Assembly (NCBI GenBank): GCA_009779515.1
Contig: WREE01000051.1
Location: 1 to 11,689, forward strand
From: Symbiobacteriaceae bacterium
GTDB lineage: Bacteria; Bacillota; JAAYKD01; WRDA01
Length of the DNA stretch: 11,689 bases
Direction of reading: 5' to 3'
Each line of letters begins with the position of its first letter. Within the stretch, counting starts at the first letter, position 1. Below are positions 1 through 7,181 of the stretch, in pieces. Both the position numbers and the translations under genes were made by a program. Under the pieces are notes generated by a model. It made no database searches. It was not told where the DNA came from and saw nothing but the letters and a program-made list of their open reading frames with translations.

Positions 1-1
1 A

Positions 2-844
2 ACCCCCAGCGCGGGAGTGCCTCTTACAGGTGGCGCTAATGGGGTCATTAACCAGGGGACTTATGACGGTTATTTCAAAGCCTTGAGCTTCGAACGTTGG
101 CAGACCATGGGTATCATCGATGACGCCCCGGAAGTGCCGGAGCTGGTAAGTATGTTTGTTATCAACCAGATAGACACCCAGGGCAGGAAGGTGCAAGGGG
201 TGGTCTATAACTCTGTTGCTGCCAACCACGACGGTATTATCGGCCTGAAGCAGGGCTATGAAACCGAAAGCGGCTCTATAGTCGAACCGTATAAGGCCGT
301 GGCGCTGGCGGTGGGTGTGAGCGCCGGCACGGCGATGAACCAAAGCGCCACCAACATGCTCATTAACGGGGCAGTAGCTATCATCAACGAACTGGAGCAT
401 GAGGAGATCGAAAAAGCACTCCTGGAAGGCTGGTTACTCTTCACTCGGCGCACGGACGGCTCTATCAAGATTGAGCAAGACATTAACACCTTCAGGGAGT
501 TTGTGCCCACCAAGGGTAAAGAGTACCGCAAGAACCGCGTCATACGCACCTTAGGCGAAATCAACAACACTGTAAAACAGACCTGGGAGACATTTTACGA
601 AGGCAAGTGCAACAACAACCTCGCCGACCGCAACAGCTTTAAAGGCGACCTTATTGCCTATTTCAAACAGCTGCAGGCCTTAAATTGTATTACCAACTTT
701 GACCCTGAAATAGACCTTGTGGTAGAGCGAGGGCTAGAGATAGACGCCGTAGTGGTCTACGCCTGGATACAGCCGATAGACAGTATGGAAAAACTCTACA
801 TGAAGGTCTTTACTGATGTGCTGGAAAGGAGGGCAGCAACTTAA
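2..844 (+). CDS. Contractile tail sheath protein, XkdK-like (5' partial)
   Basis: This is the C-terminal part (about 280 residues) of a phage tail sheath protein, which polymerises around the tail tube and contracts during injection. The reading frame is open to the left edge. The GTG at 17 is probably an internal valine, because the preceding in-frame codons (TPSAG) lead smoothly into the conserved VPLTGGANG segment that opens the middle domain of XkdK-type sheaths. Family sheaths are usually about 440-480 residues, so roughly 40% lies upstream. The last part (YAWIQPIDSMEKLYMKVF) matches the usual C-terminal strand, where sheaths end with 'PVDAMEKIYMTV'-like text. The stop overlaps the next start by one base (TAATG), as expected for sheath followed by tube. 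Family assignment rests on recalled motifs and gene order. Confidence 0.9.
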   Translation, partial: TPSAGVPLTGGANGVINQGTYDGYFKALSFERWQTMGIIDDAPEVPELVSMFVINQIDTQGRKVQGVVYNSVAANHDGIIGLKQGYETESGSIVEPYKAVALAVGVSAGTAMNQSATNMLINGAVAIINELEHEEIEKALLEGWLLFTRRTDGSIKIEQDINTFREFVPTKGKEYRKNRVIRTLGEINNTVKQTWETFYEGKCNNNLADRNSFKGDLIAYFKQLQALNCITNFDPEIDLVVERGLEIDAVVVYAWIQPIDSMEKLYMKVFTDVLERRAAT

Positions 845-1335
845 TGGCTACCCTATTTTTAAAAGCAGATGAATTAGTTATCGGTACGAAAGGTTCGGTC
901 TTCTTCACCATCAAAAAGCAGCGCATGGAGATGGCGGGTATCCAAAAAATTAGCGCCGCCAGGAGCATCTCTAGCACCACCTTTGCTACCGTAGGGACGG
1001 TTAACAAGCAAGGACGGATAACCGGTTTAGGCAGCAACGGCGCCATGACGGTAAACTACTGGATGGCCAAGATCTTCCGGAAGATGTTGGATGAATATGA
1101 AGAGACTGGTATCTTCCCAGAATGGGATATCCTGATTATCAATGAGCAAGGAGGGGCTACCCTGGGCACCCAGATTACCCAGCTTTACGGCTGCCAGCTC
1201 TCCGGGGATATACCGTTAGCCCTATTGGACGCGGGCACCGAAGATGGCCTGACCATCGACATCAACTTTTCCTTCAACTCTAGTGAGCTACTGGAAGAGT
1301 TTAAAGATCCGCTAGGTGTAGGCAGAGAAGGGTAA
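844..1335 (+). CDS. Tail tube protein, XkdM-like
   Basis: A 163-residue protein that probably forms the inner tail tube through which DNA passes. Length (XkdM is about 150 residues) and position directly after the sheath and before the assembly chaperone fit the XkdM / phage tail core family. The text is rich in beta-type segments, with short polar turns such as GSNGAMTVNY and the C-terminal DGLTIDINFSFNSSELLEEF. No signal peptide or membrane segment is present. The ATG at 844 overlaps the sheath stop by one base and is preceded by an AGGAGGG-type site (about 827-833). The start is therefore well supported and translation is likely coupled to the sheath gene. Assignment is by order, size and general resemblance. 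Confidence 0.85.
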   Translation: MATLFLKADELVIGTKGSVFFTIKKQRMEMAGIQKISAARSISSTTFATVGTVNKQGRITGLGSNGAMTVNYWMAKIFRKMLDEYEETGIFPEWDILIINEQGGATLGTQITQLYGCQLSGDIPLALLDAGTEDGLTIDINFSFNSSELLEEFKDPLGVGREG

Positions 1336-1351
1336 GGGAGGGAAGAATATT

Positions 1352-1750
1352 TTGAGTAGCCTTAGAGAGTTTTTGCATCAAAATAAAAACTACATATCGG
1401 AAAGCCACCAGGTGGATATAGGGGGTCGCCTTAAGGGGCGACCTTTTACGGTACGGGCACTAACCTACGATGAGTATAACCGCATCCAGCAGGAAGCGGC
1501 TACCGTTTCCACTAAGGGTAGGATACGGGTAGATGGCGGACGCATTTTTGAGCAGATCGCTCTGGCGTGTTGCTTAGACCCGGATTTTAGTAACTCCGAC
1601 TTCATCACCGAGAATAATTGCCTAACCCCCAAACAGCTGCTCCATAGCTTACTGCTGCCCGGTGAGATTGTGGACTTGGCGAAGAAGATACAGGAATATA
1701 GCGGCTTCGACCAGGACTTTGAAGAGCTGGTGACCGAAGCAAAAAACTAA
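1352..1750 (+). CDS. Tail assembly chaperone, short form (XkdN-like, G-type)
   Basis: A 132-residue protein of the XkdN / phage tail assembly chaperone family. Such proteins coat or recruit the tape measure protein while the tube polymerises and are absent from the finished tail. It starts with TTG behind an AGGGAGGG site about 10 nt upstream. Recognisable text is the N-terminal SLREFLHQNKN, the beta-type stretch KGRPFTVRALTYDEYNRIQQEA, and the C-terminal LLLPGEIVDLAKKIQEYSGF, which matches the usual 'L.PGEi..L...I..lSGf' ending of this family. The gene sits between tube and tape measure, where lambda-like phages carry G/GT and P2 carries E/E+E'. The stop codon directly follows a slippery heptamer, so this is expected to be the major, unshifted product of a pair. 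Confidence 0.85.
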   Translation: MSSLREFLHQNKNYISESHQVDIGGRLKGRPFTVRALTYDEYNRIQQEAATVSTKGRIRVDGGRIFEQIALACCLDPDFSNSDFITENNCLTPKQLLHSLLLPGEIVDLAKKIQEYSGFDQDFEELVTEAKN

Positions 1751-1914
1751 TTCAGGAGGATGGCGACGCCGCTTTAGCGGAGTACCTCCTCCTGGAACAC
1801 CATATTATGCCTCGTGAGTATATGAACATGGAAATAAGAGAAAAAGCCTTTATTACCGCCGCCGCCTTGAACCAGAAAGAACGTATTGAGCAGCTAAAGT
1901 CGAAAGGGGGTTAA
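1352..1914 (+). CDS. Tail assembly chaperone, predicted -1 frameshift long form (GT-type)
   Basis: Predicted fusion product of about 187 residues. The first 132 codons are those of the short form (1352-1747). After a -1 slip on A_AAA_AAC (1741-1747), reading continues from 1747 to the TAA at 1912-1914 and adds 55 residues beginning LIQEDGDAALAEYLLLEHH. The extension contains PREYMNMEIREKAFITAAAL followed by a charged helix. This resembles the extension domain of other Firmicutes phage chaperones ('...l..REKAfi.Aai...' pattern), which in GT proteins binds the tape measure. No convincing independent start with a ribosome binding site opens this frame, so a fusion explains it better than a separate gene. 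The 3' end carries the tape measure ribosome binding site (AAAGGGGG, 1903-1910). Frameshifting is inferred, not shown. Confidence 0.8.
1741..1796 (+). promoter_or_regulatory. Programmed -1 ribosomal frameshift signal
   Basis: The heptamer A AAA AAC at 1741-1747 is in the right phase (zero frame reads GCA AAA AAC TAA). The zero-frame stop follows immediately. After a 5-nt spacer, CAGGAGGA (1753-1760) pairs perfectly with TCCTCCTG (1787-1794), and a U-A pair plus a G-U pair can extend the stem outward to 1751/1796. Inside the loop, CCGC (1769-1772) can pair with GCGG (1777-1780). The left arm of the stem also holds an AGGAGG, which could bind the ribosome's anti-Shine-Dalgarno sequence. In E. 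coli A_AAA_AAG slips better than A_AAA_AAC, so efficiency in this host is uncertain. Confidence 0.8.
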
Positions 1915-1917
1915 CCT

Positions 1918-3741
1918 GTGGCCAGCTTTACCGATACCTTGGGGTTTAATGACTATATGACCCCGGTGCTGAAAGATATCGCGTCTCAGGCACAGATAAC
2001 CTCAGACATCATCCAGATGTTGCAGAATTCCACGGCGGATCCGGCTATGGCTGCAGGTTATGAGGCTATGGCGGTGCAGATTGCCGTCAACAACGCCGAG
2101 CTGCAGAAGATGCAGGACGAGATAAAAAGATTAGAACAAGCCCAACCCCCTGTAAACCAGGGCTTCAAAAACTGGCAAATGTCGATCACCGGGGTGAACC
2201 AGGCATTGGAGTTGGCGAAAAGAATCATCGCCTGGATTAAAAACACCACCTTGGACTTAATCAAAGACGCTAATGACCAAATTGAAGCTGAAACCCGCCT
2301 TCTTAGCGTCCTTGGCGCCAATGCAGGGGTAACCCGGGAGCAGTATAACCAGCTAAAGGAGATGACTGCCCAGCGTTCCCAGCAAACCAGCTACAGCGAA
2401 GCCGCCCTGACGGCAGGCCTCTCTGAGCTGGCGACCTACCGCCTCTCGGCGGGAGCTTTGGAAGAGATGCTGGGGACTTTATCGGACTATGCTGCCGGAC
2501 AGGGCGGGGTCAATGTCAGCTCCCAGCAAATGATTGGACTTGCCAACCAGTTGGGCAAAGCTCTGGATGGTAACTATGGCGGACTGACGAAAATCGGCTT
2601 TGCGCTGGACGAAAACCAAAAGGCTATTATTGCCACTGGTACGGAAATGGAAAAGGTAGCCGTCATTTCGGAAGTTATTGGGCAAAGCTATGGTGGCCTG
2701 GCCGAAGCTCTAGCAAATACCCCTCTAGGGCAGATGCAACAGTTGGAAAATATTTGGGGAAATATTCGGAAGGAGGTTGGTAACAGGTTGTTGCCAGCCA
2801 TGGGTAAGATCAACGATGCCCAACGACGGTTTATGGACTTGCTGCAGTCGGATGCAGCCATAGCCTTCTATGACGCCATCTTCATAGGTGCCCAAATAGG
2901 AGCAACGGTTATCGCCGCTTTGGTAGATGGGGTTACTTGGCTAATGGAACGCTTCCTTTTCTGCGGAGATGCCGCCAAGTTCCTTTTCATTACCGCCATT
3001 GGTGCCGGAGCTGCTTTCGCTATCCCCTGGCTGGTGCAGCTGAGTTTGCATCTGGTGAAAGTTGGGACAACTGGGTTTATGTCTGGGCTGAAAACTCTCA
3101 TGGGCTGGATGCCAGTCTTATTACCCTTCCTTCTCATTGGCGCTGCTATCGCCGCCGTAGTGCTCATTTTTGATAAAATGGGTATCACCGGGGAGGATGT
3201 GGCAGGGAAGATTAGTGGTGCCTTCAGTGTTATGGGTGCCATAGTTAAAAATATCTTCATAGGCATCGAAAACGCCTGGACCTGGTTGACCAACAAAATT
3301 GGTAAATTTATCGCCTGGACGAAAGGGGAAACTTTTGAGGAGAAGGCCTACAAAGATTATATCGACCTGGAGGAAGCCTGGAACTCCGGGGAGGAAGCTG
3401 GCCGCCAATGGGCTAGGGACCTGGAAGATATGTTCACCTTCAAACCTTTCGAGTTTGACGACGAGAGTTTTAAGGCCGGTATCCCCAATGTGGACTATGT
3501 AGACGAAATTGGCAGCATCAATAACCCGGTGCGTTTGGACCGGGAGGATTTGCGTTACCTGTTGGATGAGAGAGAACGCCGCTATATAGCCAATGTCAAC
3601 CTGGAAGCGCCTGCTCCTACAGTTATTATGAATGTGGAAATGAGCGGAAATGCTATTGAGGAGATGGACGAGTATTTACGGGAGCTGGGTAAGCGGTTAC
3701 GGGAGGCTGTGGAAGCCAATGTGGTCATTAACCCTGTGTAG
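1918..3741 (+). CDS. Tail tape measure protein
   Basis: A 607-residue protein whose length should set tail length and which is ejected at injection. It starts with GTG, 7 nt after AAAGGGGG. The N-terminal part (1-120) is helical with a likely coiled coil near 45-75. Residues 120-300 are helical and polar (TRLLSVLGANAGVTREQYNQ, QSYGGLAEALANTPLGQMQQ), typical of phage tape measures. Residues about 319-347, 353-383 and 396-418 are strongly hydrophobic, as in the membrane-penetrating part of the family. The C-terminus (525-600) returns to a charged helix. It is the largest gene here and directly follows the chaperone, where the tape measure is expected. At about 0.15 nm per residue the tail would be near 90 nm, which is an inference. 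It is shorter than many tape measures, including PBSX XkdO. Confidence 0.88.
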   Translation: MASFTDTLGFNDYMTPVLKDIASQAQITSDIIQMLQNSTADPAMAAGYEAMAVQIAVNNAELQKMQDEIKRLEQAQPPVNQGFKNWQMSITGVNQALELAKRIIAWIKNTTLDLIKDANDQIEAETRLLSVLGANAGVTREQYNQLKEMTAQRSQQTSYSEAALTAGLSELATYRLSAGALEEMLGTLSDYAAGQGGVNVSSQQMIGLANQLGKALDGNYGGLTKIGFALDENQKAIIATGTEMEKVAVISEVIGQSYGGLAEALANTPLGQMQQLENIWGNIRKEVGNRLLPAMGKINDAQRRFMDLLQSDAAIAFYDAIFIGAQIGATVIAALVDGVTWLMERFLFCGDAAKFLFITAIGAGAAFAIPWLVQLSLHLVKVGTTGFMSGLKTLMGWMPVLLPFLLIGAAIAAVVLIFDKMGITGEDVAGKISGAFSVMGAIVKNIFIGIENAWTWLTNKIGKFIAWTKGETFEEKAYKDYIDLEEAWNSGEEAGRQWARDLEDMFTFKPFEFDDESFKAGIPNVDYVDEIGSINNPVRLDREDLRYLLDERERRYIANVNLEAPAPTVIMNVEMSGNAIEEMDEYLRELGKRLREAVEANVVINPV

Positions 3742-3767
3742 GGGGCAAGATAGGTGGGGGTTTTAAC

Positions 3768-4166
3768 ATGGCATATCGAGTAGTATTCATCACTTCAGGG
3801 GGTAAATATGAGCTGCCGGTGAACCCCTATAGCTTCCCCGTAAAAAGGGAAGCAAACAACACCTCGGTAGAGATCTTGGGCTTTGGCGAGGCGGTGCGTC
3901 CCGGGCGGCGTAGGCTAAACAGCTATGAGCTGGAAAGCTTTTTCCCAGCGGAGGTATCAGACTTCTGGGTAGCCTTTTTTACTACCCTGCTGGAGAGTGA
4001 AAAGCCAGTAAGGCTCCTTTACTCCCGGGATGGCAGGGAGCCGGTTAATGTTGCGGTGGTGGTAGACCGTTTCGAGACGGTGGAAGAAGGAGGACGCCCC
4101 CCGGGAACCATCGACTACAAGCTCAGCCTGCGCGAGTTTCGACCTATCCAGTCCAAGGTGCTCTAA
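3768..4166 (+). CDS. XkdP-like baseplate/tube-end protein without LysM
   Basis: A 132-residue protein matching the N-terminal domain of XkdP-type proteins, which are associated with the hub end of the tail. Visible family features are the early ELPVNPYSFPV segment, the NNTSVEILGFGEA..PGRRRL stretch, the 'ESFFPAE' motif (residues about 55-61), and the closing VVVDRFETVEEGGRPPGTID segment with LSLREFRPI. Full XkdP proteins usually add a C-terminal LysM peptidoglycan-binding domain and reach over 200 residues. Here the gene stops right after the first domain, and the next gene starts on the following base, so the LysM is absent rather than frameshifted away. The ATG is preceded by GGTGGGGG, about 9 nt upstream. 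Confidence in the domain is high; its exact role is inferred from family and position. Confidence 0.8.
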   Translation: MAYRVVFITSGGKYELPVNPYSFPVKREANNTSVEILGFGEAVRPGRRRLNSYELESFFPAEVSDFWVAFFTTLLESEKPVRLLYSRDGREPVNVAVVVDRFETVEEGGRPPGTIDYKLSLREFRPIQSKVL

Positions 4167-5141
4167 ATGGGTTACCGACTGGAGATAGAGGGACGTAACA
4201 CCGGGCAGAGCTTTAAGGTAAGTGACAACGTTAAAAGCGGGGTGAAGTGGCAGACCCAAAGGCGGGGCGCCCCTGCCAGGTTGGAATTTACCCTGATCAA
4301 GGACTATATTGCTGCCTACCATGAGGGAGATCCGGTACTCTTTGTTGTGGATGATAAGGTGGTTTTTAGCGGCTTTGTCTTTACCAAGCGCAAAAACGAT
4401 AAAGGGGAAATAACTACCACCTGTTACGATCAATTACGCTACCTTAAAGCCAAGCAAACCTACAACTGGGAGAACTACAGTCTTACAGATGCCGTGCAGC
4501 AAATAGCTGCCGAGTTTAAACTTACGGTAGGTGAGCTGCCCAACACCGGTTACCGACTACCCTATGGACACTACCAGGACTTGTCCCTCTTGGACATCAT
4601 CACCGACTACCAGATACGCACCACCATCGCCACCGGGAAAATATGGAACTTCCTCGATGAGGAGGGGAAACTTACCTTACGGGAAGCCGGGGCTATGCAG
4701 ATAGCGGAAGTTTTAGGGGAAGGCAGCCTGGCTACAGGTTATACCTACGAAACTTCTATCGACAAAGAGACCTATAACCAAATTAAGCTGATACGCCCCA
4801 ACGAAGAAACCGGCCGAGCAGACCTTTATATGGCTGTATCCACTGAGACTATAGCCAAATGGGGTCTGCTTCAGCTTTATGAAATTGTGGACGAGAACTT
4901 AAACGCCGCCCAAATAGAAGAGATGGTGCGGCAGCGACTGACTTACCATAACCGGGTAAGTCGCAACCTTACTCTCAAGTTGGCGGAAGCTCCTCCTATA
5001 CGGGCAGGCTGTATTGCTTTTATCTACTTGCCGGAGTTAGGGGATCTGGCTTTACGGCAGCGGTTGCTTATTGAAAGTGCTAGCCACACCTTCTCGGCGG
5101 ATAAAAGGGAAGCAACCTTGGAAATGGAGGTGGTTGTTTAG
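4167..5141 (+). CDS. Baseplate hub protein, XkdQ-like (gp27-type)
   Basis: A 324-residue protein, nearly the length of PBSX XkdQ. The family is related to T4 gp27 / late control protein D and forms the trimeric central hub that joins the tail tube to the spike. Visible features are an N-terminal beta domain (1-95, including VKSGVKWQTQRRGAPARLEF and DKVVFSGFVF), then CYDQLRYLKAKQTYNWENYS, which matches the family's 'D.lryL...dty.f.n.t' text. A middle region follows with GKIWNFLDEEGKLTLRE, and the C-terminal strands include LGDLALRQRLLIESASHTFS, a typical ending. The ATG abuts the stop of the previous gene with no gap, which suggests translational coupling. No frameshift or truncation is seen. 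Confidence 0.88.
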   Translation: MGYRLEIEGRNTGQSFKVSDNVKSGVKWQTQRRGAPARLEFTLIKDYIAAYHEGDPVLFVVDDKVVFSGFVFTKRKNDKGEITTTCYDQLRYLKAKQTYNWENYSLTDAVQQIAAEFKLTVGELPNTGYRLPYGHYQDLSLLDIITDYQIRTTIATGKIWNFLDEEGKLTLREAGAMQIAEVLGEGSLATGYTYETSIDKETYNQIKLIRPNEETGRADLYMAVSTETIAKWGLLQLYEIVDENLNAAQIEEMVRQRLTYHNRVSRNLTLKLAEAPPIRAGCIAFIYLPELGDLALRQRLLIESASHTFSADKREATLEMEVVV

Positions 5142-5647
5142 TGCTGGAAACCATACAGCAAATAATCCAAAACACCCTAAATGCCTGGGGGCTTACCGAT
5201 ATTGCCATTGGCACGGTGGTCAGCGTTTCCCCGCTAACTATTCAGATAGGGGATAACGACATATTACCGGCGGCGGCTCTGCTGCTCTCCGACGCCGCTC
5301 TACCCAAATATATAGACCTACGTCACCGGCACATCCTGGAACCTCATAGCCATGACCTGAAGCTCTCTACGGAGGTAGAAGGCGACCACAGCCACGCCAT
5401 AAGTGGCAGGACGGAAACGGAAGGCCCTTTGGGGGCAGCCGCTTCCGCCGCCCCTTTGAGCGAGGAGCTGGGAGACAGGGTTTACTGGGAGGGCTACCGG
5501 GACGGTGGCGAGGGAGAACTGCCTAATGTGGATGGGGTTATCTATATGCAGCGAGCTTTGCAGGAGAACGACAAAGTGGCTTTACTGGCAGTACGCCGCA
5601 GGCAGCAGTATATTGTGCTATTTCGTATCAGGGAGGCAATAATGTGA
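5141..5647 (+). CDS. XkdR/DUF2577-like baseplate (spike-region) protein with HxH motifs
   Basis: A 168-residue protein between the hub and the gp25-like wedge, the place of XkdR (DUF2577). Residues 1-36 (IIQNTLNAWGLTDIAIGTVV followed by SVSPLTIQI) match the usual DUF2577 opening, and residues about 140-160 (ENDKVALLAVRRRQQYIVLF) match its closing beta strands. The fold is probably a small OB-type barrel near the central spike. Between them lies an insert-like segment with three HxH motifs (H62-R-H64, H69-S-H71, H83-S-H85) and an Ala/Gly/Pro-rich stretch (96-106). HxH motifs bind iron at the tip of some contractile-tail spikes such as P2 gpV; whether these do so is unknown. The GTG start overlaps the previous stop by one base. 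Confidence 0.8.
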   Translation: MLETIQQIIQNTLNAWGLTDIAIGTVVSVSPLTIQIGDNDILPAAALLLSDAALPKYIDLRHRHILEPHSHDLKLSTEVEGDHSHAISGRTETEGPLGAAASAAPLSEELGDRVYWEGYRDGGEGELPNVDGVIYMQRALQENDKVALLAVRRRQQYIVLFRIREAIM

Positions 5648-6057
5648 GTTTACTTCCCAATATGGGGGAATGGGCTCGACCAGTTATCCCCCAGGAGAGA
5701 GAAACCTCCCGCACCTATCGCCTGGACTTGGTAGCCCAAAGGATTGTCGGCATGGTGGACGGTCAGGAAGCTGCCTACCAGGCTATTGTGAAAAGACTGA
5801 TGACCGAGCAACACGTCCATCTTATCTACGGCCGTAGCGGTTATGGTATGGCCATAGAGGATCTTGTGGGACAAGACCGCTTCATTGTGGAAGCAGAGCT
5901 GAAACGACGCCTTACGGAAAGTTTGCTCAGCGATGACAGGATTACCAGGATACACAGCCTCCATTTTTCCGGAGGACTGGACGACCTACTTACCCAGCTG
6001 GCAGTAGATACCATTTTTGGCGAAGTGGTATGGGAAAGGCGGTGGCCAATGGCATGA
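5644..6057 (+). CDS. Baseplate wedge protein, XkdS/DUF2634 (gp25-like)
   Basis: A 137-residue protein of the XkdS / DUF2634 family, related to T4 gp25, which joins the baseplate wedges to the first sheath ring. Visible family text is the early SRTYRLDL segment, then RIVGMVDGQEAAYQAIVKRL, MTEQHVHLIYGRSGYGMAIE and DLVGQ, corresponding to 'P S.Ty.ld.....i.G..DG.eAi.Qai...L.Terf...iYs.dYG.el..liG'. The C-terminal half is charged and ends in a short hydrophobic strand. The GTG start overlaps the previous stop by four bases (GTGA) and has GGGAGG just upstream. The next gene again overlaps by four bases (ATGA). Length and position fit the family well. Confidence 0.88.
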   Translation: MSLLPNMGEWARPVIPQERETSRTYRLDLVAQRIVGMVDGQEAAYQAIVKRLMTEQHVHLIYGRSGYGMAIEDLVGQDRFIVEAELKRRLTESLLSDDRITRIHSLHFSGGLDDLLTQLAVDTIFGEVVWERRWPMA

Positions 6058-7181
6058 TACCAGAACACCTTTATATCACCGCCGAAGAGATCCTCGCGAC
6101 CATGCTGGCAACGGTACCTAACACGGTGGATAAGCGGCTAGGGGCTATCATCTACGACACCCTAGCGGCAGCGGCTCAGCAGTTGGCCACAAGCTACAAG
6201 GATTTACGAAATGTCTATACCAACACCTACGTTAAAACAGCCGAAGATGAATATTTGGACTTACGCGTAGGAGAGTCAGGGTTACAGCGCCGGGATGCTA
6301 CCGCCGCGATCCGCCAGGGGCTATTCTATGGGGCGGAAGATACCCCCTTCCCTATACCTATTGGCGCTCGCTTTGCTGCCATAGGAGAGACTACTACCTT
6401 TATAGCTACCCAGCAGTTGGCGGCAGGAATATACCAATTACAATGCGAGCAACTGGGGAGCGTAGGCAATAACTACCTAGGTCAGCTCCTCCCCATTACC
6501 CACATACCGGAGCTACATACCGCCAGGTTGGAAGGGATACTTATTCCAGGTTCGGACACTGAGAGCAATGAGAGCTTACTGGCACGCTACCTGGAGCAGC
6601 TGCAGATTCAACCCTTCGCCGGAAATATCGTAGCTTACCGAGATATGATCTTAAGTCTTCCCGGGGTCGGAGGAGTACAGGTATATCCCGTGTGGAACGG
6701 CGGCGGTACCGTGAAGTGCAGCATCATCGACAGCAGCTTCAACCCCCCTTCGGAAACCTTGGTGGAAGGAGTCCAGGACACTGTCGATCCTCTTCCCCAG
6801 GGTATGGGCAAAGGGAGAGCGCCTATCGACCACCTGGTGACCATACAGGGGGCGGTAGGACTTCCTGTAACCGTCTCTGCCGTAGTCACGGTAGGGCCGG
6901 GTTTTACCCTGGAGCAATTAAGCCCCTTAATTACGGAATCTTTAGAGAAATACTTTTTAGAGATACGAAAAGAGTGGGACAAGCTGCCACCTAGAGGATC
7001 CCTGGAATATATTTCCTGGATTTTTCGCGCCAGGGTTAACAGTACATTCTTTGCTGTCCCCGGAGTGCAGAATGTGGAAGAGCTGAAGCTAAATGGCGAT
7101 ACCTGGGATATTAAGCTGGAGCAATCCGGTACCAAGCAGGAGATACCCCTGTTGGAAGGGGTGGTGCTCACTGCGCCGTAG
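6054..7181 (+). CDS. Baseplate J family wedge protein, XkdT-like
   Basis: A 375-residue protein of the baseplate J family (PBSX XkdT, P2 gpJ, T4 gp6-like), the main wedge component forming the ring around the hub. Residues 10-50 contain ILATMLATVPNTVDKRLGAI with IYDTLAAAAQQLA, which closely matches the XkdT opening. Residues about 134-147 hold the family's GSVGNNYLGQL turn, 168-177 the DTESNESLLARY segment, 189-225 the AGN..Y.......PGVGGVQVYP region, and 256-264 PIDHLVTIQ. Upstream in-frame ATG 6030 would give eight extra residues. I prefer 6054 because it forms a 4-base ATGA overlap with the previous stop, has GGTGG 8 nt upstream, and fits the family's short N-terminus. No damage is seen. 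Confidence 0.9.
   Translation: MIPEHLYITAEEILATMLATVPNTVDKRLGAIIYDTLAAAAQQLATSYKDLRNVYTNTYVKTAEDEYLDLRVGESGLQRRDATAAIRQGLFYGAEDTPFPIPIGARFAAIGETTTFIATQQLAAGIYQLQCEQLGSVGNNYLGQLLPITHIPELHTARLEGILIPGSDTESNESLLARYLEQLQIQPFAGNIVAYRDMILSLPGVGGVQVYPVWNGGGTVKCSIIDSSFNPPSETLVEGVQDTVDPLPQGMGKGRAPIDHLVTIQGAVGLPVTVSAVVTVGPGFTLEQLSPLITESLEKYFLEIRKEWDKLPPRGSLEYISWIFRARVNSTFFAVPGVQNVEELKLNGDTWDIKLEQSGTKQEIPLLEGVVLTAP
7154..7161 (+). promoter_or_regulatory. Candidate ribosome binding site for the XkdU-like gene
   Basis: GGAAGGGG lies inside the end of the baseplate J gene, 9 nt before CTG 7171. It resembles the G-rich site (AAAGGGGG) that precedes the tape measure gene. It is the main reason for preferring CTG 7171. 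A second good site, AAGGAG at 7183-7188, has no usual in-frame start at a proper distance. Confidence 0.45.

Noticed and set aside
1760..1776. ATG right after AGGAGG inside the frameshift region, as a separate gene start
   Set aside because: It reads only a few codons (ATG GCG ACG CCG CTT TAG) and the AGGAGG is better explained as the left arm of the frameshift stem.
2868..3296. Minus-strand open frame of about 140 codons opposite the tape measure
   Set aside because: It lies fully inside a well-supported gene, has no binding site, and its text is the antisense of hydrophobic Ala/Gly codons.
6635..7171. Minus-strand open frame of 178 codons opposite baseplate J
   Set aside because: The + strand protein carries clear family motifs over the same bases; the antisense text shows no recognisable domain or start signal.
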